This document shows, piece by piece, positions 41,061 through 47,911 of a stretch of DNA of 50,854 nt (position 1 is the first letter of the stretch; each line of letters opens with the position of its first letter). Position numbers and translations under genes: made by a program. Source of the DNA: Candidatus Dojkabacteria bacterium (GTDB taxonomy: Bacteria > Patescibacteria > Dojkabacteria > B142 > JAFGFJ01); assembly GCA_016931155.1 (NCBI GenBank), contig JAFGFJ010000004.1, positions 1 to 50,854 on the forward strand, in the 5' to 3' direction. The notes beneath the pieces were generated by a model. It was not told the origin of the DNA and searched no databases. It saw nothing but the letters and a program-made list of their open reading frames with translations.

Positions 41061-42329
41061 TTAGAGTTTTAATAAATCCCCAAGTCTGTTTAAATCTTTC
41101 CTCGGGCTTATTCCGACAAGAAGCAGATTATCTTTATTCAGTAATTTCTCCCACACATTGACTACTTCCTCTTTGGTTACAGATAAAATCTTCGTTTTTG
41201 CTTCTTCAATAGAAATAACTTCCTCAGTTAGAAGCTCTTGTATACCGTGCCATAAGGCCATATCGTCCGTTGTTTCCAGACCGGTTACAAGATTCCCAAC
41301 AAGATAATTTTTTGCTCTTTCCAATTCATCTTCCCCAAAATTTCCACTTCTTAACACTCCAAGTTCTTTTACAACAGCCTCAACAGCTGCCTCAACTCTT
41401 TTATTGTCTACGCCAAGCCCAACAAGATAGGAACCCGTTTCGTCAAGCATTTCAATGTGTGAATATACGTAATATGCAAGCCCAAGCTGATCTCTAATTA
41501 CCTGAAAAAGTCTTGATCCGAATCCTTCAGATAGAATGGCATTCCCTACTTGAGCTGCAAACCTTTCCTTATCCTTGCGGGAAACCCCAAAACCTCCAAG
41601 AACAAGATGAGTCTGTTCCACCTCTTTATTAAAAATAAATAATTCTGATTCAACTTTTCTCGTCTCGTACATCTCACACTCCGCATACTTCCCGGCAGCA
41701 AGCTCACCAAAAAGTTCACCAATCTGTTCCTCCGATTCTCCAGGCTCTATTCCACCTGCAACAACAACCATTACATTTTCCCCAACATAATAAGAATTAA
41801 CAAAATCTTGAAAAGCTTTTCTTGGCATCTTTGATACTGTATCTATTGTGCCAGTGATAAATCTTCCCAATGGATGTTTTCCATATAGTTTTTGATCGAA
41901 AAGTTCAGGAGCTTTTCTCATGGGAAGATCTTCATACATCCTTATTTCCTCGATTATCACTCCCCTTTCTTTATCTATTTCCTTTTCTTCAAATACAGAA
42001 TTTTTAATTATGTCTGCAAGAATATCAATTGCATGCTTGAATTTCTCTTTCGGAACCTTAATGAAATATCCAGTATAATCCTGAGATGTAAATGCATTCG
42101 ATGTACCCCCAAGATTCTCAATCTCCATTCCAATGATTTTGCTCGTTGGACGCTTTTTCGTACCCTTAAAAAACGTATGTTCAACAAAATGCGCAAGTCC
42201 GGCATACTCGTCACTTTCAAACCTTGAACCAACACGTACAAGCACCATAACAGTCGCACTTTGACTATCCTTATCAGTAACAGTAAGCATTTTAAGCCTA
42301 TTTTTTAATCTTTTTGTGGATACTTTCAT
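41061..42329 (-). CDS. M16-family zinc metallopeptidase (422 aa)
   Basis: The inverted zinc motif HFVEH (His47, Glu50, His51) stands in AGLAHFVEHTFFKGTKKRP, with the downstream Glu in GVIIEEIRMYEDLP. Then LGGTSNAFTSQDYTGYFI and ISEGFGSRLFQVIRDQLGLAYYVYSH (split here in sense as SEGFGSRLFQVIRDQLGLAY) complete the domain pair. It is a PqqL/processing-peptidase-like enzyme, which cleaves unfolded peptides in a closed chamber. No signal peptide is seen, so it is cytoplasmic or leaderless. It is followed after about 110 bases by the M29 gene. Confidence 0.93.
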   Translation of the reverse strand: MKVSTKRLKNRLKMLTVTDKDSQSATVMVLVRVGSRFESDEYAGLAHFVEHTFFKGTKKRPTSKIIGMEIENLGGTSNAFTSQDYTGYFIKVPKEKFKHAIDILADIIKNSVFEEKEIDKERGVIIEEIRMYEDLPMRKAPELFDQKLYGKHPLGRFITGTIDTVSKMPRKAFQDFVNSYYVGENVMVVVAGGIEPGESEEQIGELFGELAAGKYAECEMYETRKVESELFIFNKEVEQTHLVLGGFGVSRKDKERFAAQVGNAILSEGFGSRLFQVIRDQLGLAYYVYSHIEMLDETGSYLVGLGVDNKRVEAAVEAVVKELGVLRSGNFGEDELERAKNYLVGNLVTGLETTDDMALWHGIQELLTEEVISIEEAKTKILSVTKEEVVNVWEKLLNKDNLLLVGISPRKDLNRLGDLLKL

Positions 42330-42342
42330 AAATTGAAGGATA

Positions 42343-42975
42343 CTATTTCTTCTTTTTTTTCTTCTTTTTCTTTTTGTCCTTTTTTGCTATATCTTTCCCG
42401 TTGCTTTCATCGATTACTAAAATCTCCTCAACAAAAGGCTTTCTTCTTCGCTGAAACATATTTTTAAGCTTCATTAATCCTCTCTTGATATCCGAACTTA
42501 AAGAAAATTCCTTTCTACCAGAATACTCTACCGGGCTTCTGTCTATCTCTTTTATTTCGAATTTCTCTTCATTTGGCTCAACACTGACCCCGATTCTCAG
42601 ATCAGAAGGCCTCACCTCATTGACTTTTGGACTTACCGAAAGAGTCAATGTCATTTCTACCCCTTCCTTACCTGTAAAATTTACAATAGGAATATTTACA
42701 CCTCCCTTCGGTTCCTCCAGGAATCCTTCGTCATCAAAAACCTCATCCGGTCTTATCAACATATAAAGAAGAACAAAAGGAATTCCAAGAAAGAAAGTCG
42801 CAATAGCTATGACAAGAGAATGTATCGGGTTTACATATCTCTTTTTAGCATCAAAATACACCCAGAAAACAACCACCATCCATAGCAAGACAACGTAGGC
42901 AATAAAGACGAAAATGATTATTTTATAATTTAACCCTTCATTGAAATTTATGAAGTCAATTATGGCGTCATACAT
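42343..42975 (-). CDS. Two-TM membrane protein with poly-Lys tail (210 aa)
   Basis: The start is set at ATG 42975 (MYDAIIDFINFNEGLNYK). Two TM helices (IIIFVFIAYVVLLWMVVVFW and LVIAIATFFLGIPFVLLYML) enclose the short basic FDAKKRYVNPIHS loop, an arrangement seen in many CPR membrane proteins. A cytoplasmic part of about 120 residues follows. The last 15 residues are almost only Lys (DKKKKKKKKKK), encoded by AAA/AAG repeats. The function is unknown. It stands between efp and the M16 gene in the same direction. Confidence 0.7.
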   Translation of the reverse strand: MYDAIIDFINFNEGLNYKIIIFVFIAYVVLLWMVVVFWVYFDAKKRYVNPIHSLVIAIATFFLGIPFVLLYMLIRPDEVFDDEGFLEEPKGGVNIPIVNFTGKEGVEMTLTLSVSPKVNEVRPSDLRIGVSVEPNEEKFEIKEIDRSPVEYSGRKEFSLSSDIKRGLMKLKNMFQRRRKPFVEEILVIDESNGKDIAKKDKKKKKKKKKK

Positions 42976-43050
42976 GGAAGGTGATAAATAGTAAAATAAA
43001 AAATAACACACTTGATCGGAGGTTACAAATTTTTGCTCGAATTATTTGTA

Positions 43051-43626
43051 CTATCCTTCTTCTGCTTTACTTGTATAGGTTCCTGACTCAGTGTTCAATT
43101 TGATAAATTCTCCCATTTTTAAAAAAAGAGGAACCTGAACTTTGTATCCAGTCTCTAAAACAGCTTCTTTCATAGCATTACTTGAAGTATCCCCTTTTAC
43201 AGCATCACTTGTCTGCTCTATTTTCAAGACAACCGATTTCGGAATTTCAATACCAACCGGCTTATCATTAATGAATAATACAACTACTTTTGTTCCTTCC
43301 TTTATAAAATTCCGCTCCCAGCTCAACTCCGAAAAAGGAAAACTGAATTGGGAAAAGTCGTCTTTGTCCATAAAATAAACAGAAGAATCATCTGCGTAAA
43401 GATATTGTGCTTCCTTTCTGTGAGCATCAGCAAGTTCCACCCTTTCCGAGCTGGAAAAAGTTTTTTCCACAATTGAACCGGTATTTACATTTTTCCCTTT
43501 AATTCTTATTGTTGCCATTCCACGCCCCTTCTTCATGTGACTATATTCAAGCACAAGATAGCTCTCCCCACCTGTAGTGAAAATCATGCCCTTACGTAAA
43601 TCGTTGGAAGGTACGACAATTGCCAT
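43051..43626 (-). CDS. efp: Translation elongation factor P (191 aa)
   Basis: The start is ATG 43626 (MAIVVPSNDLRKGMIFTTGG). Domain I holds the exposed loop SHMKKGRGMATIRIKG, with Arg35 where E. coli EF-P has its modified Lys34 in GKG. Domain II has VEKTFSSSERVELADAHRKE and LYADDSSVYFMDKDDFSQF, and domain III ends AVLETGYKVQVPLFLKMGEF with KLNTESGTY. It relieves ribosome stalling at polyproline. The Arg at the tip, and Lys in place of the Pro that usually stands before the Gly, make the modification unclear. It is the first gene of the leftward run of genes. Confidence 0.95.
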   Translation of the reverse strand: MAIVVPSNDLRKGMIFTTGGESYLVLEYSHMKKGRGMATIRIKGKNVNTGSIVEKTFSSSERVELADAHRKEAQYLYADDSSVYFMDKDDFSQFSFPFSELSWERNFIKEGTKVVVLFINDKPVGIEIPKSVVLKIEQTSDAVKGDTSSNAMKEAVLETGYKVQVPLFLKMGEFIKLNTESGTYTSKAEEG

Positions 43627-44032
43627 GGATAGAAACAACAAACTTACCTTGGAAAGAAATAATTAGTTAAAAGTGCAAGAAAGTTTTAACACAATTTGGA
43701 GAATAATAAAAGAGGAAAAAACTGACTACACAGAGCTGACAGGTATCTGGTGTAACTTATCGGCAATGTTTAGCCAGCGATATTTGTGCAATTATATAAA
43801 AGTGATATAATAACGGAGTGTGATTTGTTTTGTATTTAAGTCAAATTACAATTCTACGATGCAAGGATATCCTGAAAAGACTTGTGCAATTGTGAAATTT
43901 CGTAGAATCAGAGAGTTTTGTGTCAATTTAGAGAAGAAGGACTTGATTGTCTTGATATAATAATTGCTCGAGAAAAATGCACACACCACAAAGCAAATCC
44001 CAAATAACTTCATAATTCTTTGTTTATTCAAT
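43627..44032 (+). promoter_or_regulatory. Structured leader of the radical-SAM-like gene with two promoter copies
   Basis: No credible gene is seen here. The string TGATATAATAA occurs at 43803-43813 and again at 43953-43963; each contains an extended -10 (TGA then TATAAT). Between them lie ATTCTACGA (43851-43859) and TCGTAGAAT (43900-43908), a 9-bp inverted repeat, with a palindrome AGGATATCCT at about 43864 within the loop. The second promoter would start RNA near 43968, about 65 bases before the ATG at 44033. Confidence 0.5.
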
Positions 44033-45550
44033 ATGGGACAAGAAACCAGAGAAGTTAAACAAACTGATTCAAAAATTAATGTTCAAAGAGTCGAGCCGGT
44101 AAGATTAAGCCGGGAGGACGTAACTTATTTACTTGGGCAGGAAAATATTAGCTACGTTCAATCACATGCTGATCAGCCCGAATTACATACACTATTAAAT
44201 GAACTTATCCCTTCAGAACACAATCACTTTTGTATCTGTGGTAAACCTGTCACAAATAGTGTCACAAAGCTAATAAGATCAAGAATAGAAGCCCCTACTG
44301 TATCTTTGGAAGAACACCCATATCATACCTCACCAGAATCATTCAAAGAGTTTTTAAATAGCCAAAGTGCCAGAATCATTGCTATGACCGATCGATGTAC
44401 ACCTGCCTGCAGTTTCTGTGGAAATCCCGATAAAGGACCGATATCTAAAAAGATGTCAGTATCATTTATTCGCACACTTCTCGAAGAAAAAAATCCATTT
44501 AACCAAGACCTCAATATACCACTTAAATCAGGTGATGACAGACTCACTAAAGATAATTACTATGCTATTACTGATCCTTTCGACTGGCAAGATAGAGTTT
44601 TCGACTACGTTTCAATCATGCAACTAGCTCTTGATAATCAGCGATGTTTATATACAAGCACCGCAGTCCCAATAGGCACTGAAATTACAGTTATAAGAGC
44701 AATAGAATTTTTACTTGATAATGAGGTACCTTGGGTTTTTAGACTAAGTCGTGGTTCTGAGAATGCCAAAAGAGTTGACTCAATTCTTGAATTTTTACAC
44801 ACAAAATACGGGAAAAAATTTCAAGACTTAATAAATTGTGGCTATCTGACGAATGAAGATAGAACAACGTTTTATGATAATGGCAGAGTGCTTGCAGGTC
44901 AAATCAGAAAAGGTATAGAACCTGATTTTGAGTCACTATTATTAGCACCAAGTTGTTATGATGGAGTTATAATTGGAGTTGACAAAGTAATTAATACTTT
45001 TGTTACACTACACTCAGAAACAGACCCATTAGGTGCTTCATATCTTCCGCTTAATCCAACACTGGAAGATAATATTGTTATACCTGTCCCCAGATTTATT
45101 AATGAAATGTATATTGATCAAGAAGGAAATTTACCAAAGGGATTTATATTTAACCCACATAGTGGCGAGTATATTGTTACTGATATCGGTTTTGACGATC
45201 CAGATCCAAATTTCAGAAGAGTAGCAAAATGCAGGTATATATCCTTTGCTTTAGGGGCAATAGTCAGAAAACTAATAGCTATTCAACAAAATACATTTCA
45301 GGATTACGATACAGATCCTACTGAGGCTGTCAGTATGGAAAAATTACAAGAATTATTTAATGACAGTGAACTTAGAAAAGATGTCGTACTAAATTGTGTT
45401 CTTGACTTACTAAAAGAATTATATCCTCAGGATGAAACGAATGTAGTTATACCACCAATAGTACAAAAATTCATCGATAAACAGTTTACCGAAGAAGAAC
45501 TAATTAAGAAATTTCTGAAGTTTTTTATGTTCGTGGGCAACAATACTTAG
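44033..45550 (+). CDS. Radical-SAM-like Fe-S protein of unknown function (505 aa)
   Basis: The start is set at ATG 44033; the upstream TTG at 43964 lies directly beside the second promoter. A CX3CX2C cluster, DRCTPACSFCGNP (about residues 118-130), is the kind that holds the 4Fe-4S site of radical SAM enzymes. The rest has TIM-barrel-like alternation (ITDPFDWQDRVFDYVSIMQL, VPWVFRLSRGSENAKRVDS), but lacks a GGE-type motif I can point to. A Cys-x-Cys (HNHFCICGKP) stands at the N-terminus. I do not recognise a subfamily, and no partner gene adjacent gives a substrate. The tRNA-Leu gene follows on the other strand. Confidence 0.6.
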   Translation: MGQETREVKQTDSKINVQRVEPVRLSREDVTYLLGQENISYVQSHADQPELHTLLNELIPSEHNHFCICGKPVTNSVTKLIRSRIEAPTVSLEEHPYHTSPESFKEFLNSQSARIIAMTDRCTPACSFCGNPDKGPISKKMSVSFIRTLLEEKNPFNQDLNIPLKSGDDRLTKDNYYAITDPFDWQDRVFDYVSIMQLALDNQRCLYTSTAVPIGTEITVIRAIEFLLDNEVPWVFRLSRGSENAKRVDSILEFLHTKYGKKFQDLINCGYLTNEDRTTFYDNGRVLAGQIRKGIEPDFESLLLAPSCYDGVIIGVDKVINTFVTLHSETDPLGASYLPLNPTLEDNIVIPVPRFINEMYIDQEGNLPKGFIFNPHSGEYIVTDIGFDDPDPNFRRVAKCRYISFALGAIVRKLIAIQQNTFQDYDTDPTEAVSMEKLQELFNDSELRKDVVLNCVLDLLKELYPQDETNVVIPPIVQKFIDKQFTEEELIKKFLKFFMFVGNNT

Positions 45551-45583
45551 TTTTTTCCAGATTCTTTTTCGATTCTTATCGAG

Positions 45584-45669
45584 TGCCGAGGGAGGGAATC
45601 GAACCCTCACGAGTTTTAAGGCTCACCGGATTTTGAGTCCGACGCGTCTACCAGTTCCGCCACCTCGGC
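45584..45669 (-). tRNA. tRNA-Leu (anticodon CAA)
   Basis: Read on the - strand, the acceptor stem is GCCGAGG paired with CCTCGGC, the anticodon loop is CTCAAAA with anticodon CAA (for UUG codons), the T arm is GGGTTCGAATCCC and the long variable arm (TGAGCCTTAAAACTCG) is class II, as in Leu. The discriminator base is A. No CCA is encoded. It is 86 bases long, usual for tRNA-Leu. Confidence 0.97.
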
Positions 45670-45791
45670 CTGCTCCAGTATTATATCAGTTCATCAACAC
45701 AGTATGAAATTAATCATCTTTATTAGTCATAAAATGGAAAAATAGTCATAGCATGCAAAAAAACTGGATAATTCCAGAATTATTGCAGTTA

Positions 45792-46400
45792 TTAATTAAA
45801 ATCGGAAGGGATATTAATAGACGGAGATACACCAGTAATGCCTGTAGTGACTCTACTTATCTCTCCGTATCTGTTTTTCATAACATACATAGCTCCCAAT
45901 TCTTTTACTCGATCCAATAATTTCTTACTGCAATCTGAAGAAGTGTGAAAGAATACATGGTGGTAAGGGACTTCCTTATCTTGCTCCATCTGTCTCAATC
46001 GTTCCAACATTTCAAGACCATTCATTTTCTCATCGGGACTTTCCGATATCATCCTCATCCTGTTGTCACAAAGGATAATTAATTGCGCCCCTGGATAATC
46101 ATTTTCGAATTGCTTCAAGAATCTAATCGCATCATATCCGTCTCCCGCATGATATTTTTTTACTTCCCCGAACAATAAATTCAATATATCCTCTGCGTGT
46201 TCATGAATAGTATGATCATCATCAACACATAAAAACCCTGCAAAATGATCCAGCTTTCGTGCCTCCGGAGCAGGAATTTTATCATGCAGTAGTTTCTTTG
46301 GAAGGATTTGCTCCCCACAAAGTGTATCTGCTTTGCACATAACAATACGATTATTAACAGAAAGTTGCGGAAGTTTACAGAAAAAACAAAAGAAATACAA
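45792..46400 (-). CDS. Stand-alone receiver (REC) domain protein (202 aa)
   Basis: The CheY-like fold is recognised by FLCVDDDHTIHEHAEDIL (the acidic pocket), LIILCDNRMRMI (phosphoacceptor Asp, followed by an insertion before NGLEMLERLRQ), FFHTSSDC (Thr/Ser switch) and YVMKNRYG (Lys). All phosphorylation-site residues are present, but the loop after the Asp is longer than usual. The N-terminus holds several Cys (FFCFFCK, MCKADTLCGEQ) that could bind a metal; an ATG at 46340 would omit the first pair. No output domain and no kinase are present in the window, so the signal and target are unknown. Confidence 0.75.
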   Translation of the reverse strand: MYFFCFFCKLPQLSVNNRIVMCKADTLCGEQILPKKLLHDKIPAPEARKLDHFAGFLCVDDDHTIHEHAEDILNLLFGEVKKYHAGDGYDAIRFLKQFENDYPGAQLIILCDNRMRMISESPDEKMNGLEMLERLRQMEQDKEVPYHHVFFHTSSDCSKKLLDRVKELGAMYVMKNRYGEISRVTTGITGVSPSINIPSDFN

Positions 46401-46429
46401 GAGTTTTACATTTTTTTGACATCGTTCTA

Positions 46430-46843
46430 TTATCCTTTTCTGCCTTTCACTTCGTCCCCCACTGCTTGAGAGATCTGCATACCTGCAAGACGGGTAAGAA
46501 AATTCCTGCGTGCAAGTATAGCCTGATCGTAACGCCCTCCGACTTGCATTTCAACCGCATTTCTTTGTGCATAGAGTCGTTTTACCATAGCATCAAGTTG
46601 GTCTTTTTGACGTACAGTTGTAGATATTTGCTCTCTTATTTGAGCTTTAACCTGTGGGGGATATCTTCTGTCATTTGCCTTAGATTGGAGATCTTTTATT
46701 CTCGCCTGAAGTTTTGCCCTATTGTCAAGAAGCTCACTAAGTTTTGACTGAATTTGTTCTTTCTGAGCAGAAATTGTTTCTCTTTTCTGTGATTCTAGCC
46801 CCTTTATCTCTGCTTTTATTGCACTAGGATTTGGAATTCCCAT
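46430..46843 (-). CDS. Coiled-coil protein of unknown function (137 aa)
   Basis: The sequence is almost wholly helical and charged: AEIKGLESQKRETISAQKEQ and LSELLDNRAKLQARIKDLQS form long heptads, then RDDQ-type helices with VRQKDQLDAMVKRLYAQRN. No domain is recognised. It contains no signal peptide or TM. It lies between the REC gene and the 114-residue protein in one orientation, with gaps of 29 and 15 bases, so the three may be one transcript. Confidence 0.62.
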   Translation of the reverse strand: MGIPNPSAIKAEIKGLESQKRETISAQKEQIQSKLSELLDNRAKLQARIKDLQSKANDRRYPPQVKAQIREQISTTVRQKDQLDAMVKRLYAQRNAVEMQVGGRYDQAILARRNFLTRLAGMQISQAVGDEVKGRKG

Positions 46844-46858
46844 TTTGAATCAACCAGA

Positions 46859-47203
46859 TTATTCGTTTAGAGGACTTCTTATGTAGTTTTCTCTGAATTC
46901 CATAAGAACCTGTACTATTTTTTGTTCAAGATTTTCAATTGAATCCATTAGAAACGAGAGAAGCGCATCCTGATCTGCAGAACGATTGATTAATTCATCA
47001 AACTTAGACTTCTGATCATTTGTGAGCATTGGCTCAAAATAGGCAACAAGATTGTCTCCGAATTCATTGTATAGCTTATCAGCTTCCTGTTCGAGAAAAA
47101 CAGCCTCTACTTGATTTCCATGCTTCTCCTGAACAATTTGTCTCATAAAACTCATGACATTTTCATCTCTTACTTCATTGTTTGAGGTCTGCGGAGCCGC
47201 CAT
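46859..47203 (-). CDS. Small acidic helical protein (114 aa)
   Basis: The acidic, all-helical chain contains SFMRQIVQEKHGNQVEAVFL and LTNDQKSKFDELINRSADQD, reminiscent of small DUF5663-like proteins known from CPR genomes; this family name is a guess from memory. There is no TM segment or known motif. Its start is preceded on the - strand by a -10-like TATAAA (47212-47217) and TTGTGT (47235-47240) at 17-base spacing, placing the transcript start at or just before the ATG. Confidence 0.65.
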   Translation of the reverse strand: MAAPQTSNNEVRDENVMSFMRQIVQEKHGNQVEAVFLEQEADKLYNEFGDNLVAYFEPMLTNDQKSKFDELINRSADQDALLSFLMDSIENLEQKIVQVLMEFRENYIRSPLNE

Positions 47204-47211
47204 TGCTTTGT

Positions 47212-47271
47212 TTTATAATTTATAGAAGAATATTACACAAAATTGAAAATAATGTCGAATTAAAGTATCTT
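47212..47271. promoter_or_regulatory. Divergent promoters in the 47203/47285 gap
   Basis: On the + strand TTGAAA (47243-47248), 17 bases, TATCTT (47266-47271) would start RNA near 47278, about 7 bases before the dockerin-gene ATG at 47285. On the - strand TTGTGT (47235-47240), 17 bases, TATAAA (47212-47217) would start RNA beside the ATG at 47203. Both transcripts would be leaderless or nearly so. Confidence 0.5.
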
Positions 47272-47284
47272 ATTAGTAGACATA

Positions 47285-47911
47285 ATGAAACAACCGATAA
47301 TTGTTCTTAAAGTAATTTTAACATTTTTACTGTCAGCAGTGTCGATCACATATTTCGCAGATCAACTAAGACAGGATAAAACAAATGCACAGGAGGTACT
47401 CCAGTCCGTTGTTGTATCAGTGAATGTGAGAGTCGGCAAAATCAGCTTCACTGTCTACCCCGAGAAAAGAATTCCTCCGACAGGAAACTGGAGTACAAGA
47501 ATGAGCGTCCAGATTAGACAAGCTGGAACGACCGTTCCAATTATTCAAAGAGATAATGTTACCACAGATTCTAATGGCTACGGGGAGATTATCCTTTCAG
47601 ACAGCGAAATCTTAAACCCTGGTGTTTACGATTTTTCGTTTAAGGGAATCTCTCATTTGAGAAAAAACTATTATTCTTATACCATTTCTAGTCTTGAACC
47701 CTATTTAAATTTTACTACAAACAGGGAATATCTCCTTGCTGGAGAAACCAGTGTCATTGTTGATAATTATGTAAATTCTTTGGATGTTTCTACTGTAGTA
47801 AAAAACTTCTATAAAACCAACATACAAAATGACCTGAATAGAGATGGCCAGGTAAATTCACTTGACCTTAGTAACCAAATAATTAATTTATACAAGTTCG
47901 GAGACACATGA
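47285..47911 (+). CDS. Secreted dockerin-type protein (208 aa)
   Basis: A signal/anchor segment (KVILTFLLSAVSITYFA) is followed by a beta-rich domain (VVVSVNVRVGKISFTVYPEK with a Gly/Tyr-rich CarboxypepD-like or Ig-like feel) and a C-terminal dockerin-type pair: the second half DLNRDGQVNSLDLSNQIINL is a complete calcium-binding EF-hand-like loop plus helix. The first half (VDNYVNSLDVSTVVKNFY) keeps the NSLD helix but its calcium loop is degenerate. Dockerins bind cohesins. The cohesin-bearing gene starts 4 bases inside its stop (ATGA), so the two are made together. It is exported, probably membrane-anchored or released. Confidence 0.8.
   Translation: MKQPIIVLKVILTFLLSAVSITYFADQLRQDKTNAQEVLQSVVVSVNVRVGKISFTVYPEKRIPPTGNWSTRMSVQIRQAGTTVPIIQRDNVTTDSNGYGEIILSDSEILNPGVYDFSFKGISHLRKNYYSYTISSLEPYLNFTTNREYLLAGETSVIVDNYVNSLDVSTVVKNFYKTNIQNDLNRDGQVNSLDLSNQIINLYKFGDT

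Noticed and set aside
43846..44031. A 61-residue ORF on the - strand with signal-peptide-like start, ending inside the inverted repeat
   Set aside because: It overlaps the leader of the radical-SAM-like gene and has no recognisable downstream part; hydrophobic text is common in antisense frames of AT-rich DNA. Retained only as a remote possibility.
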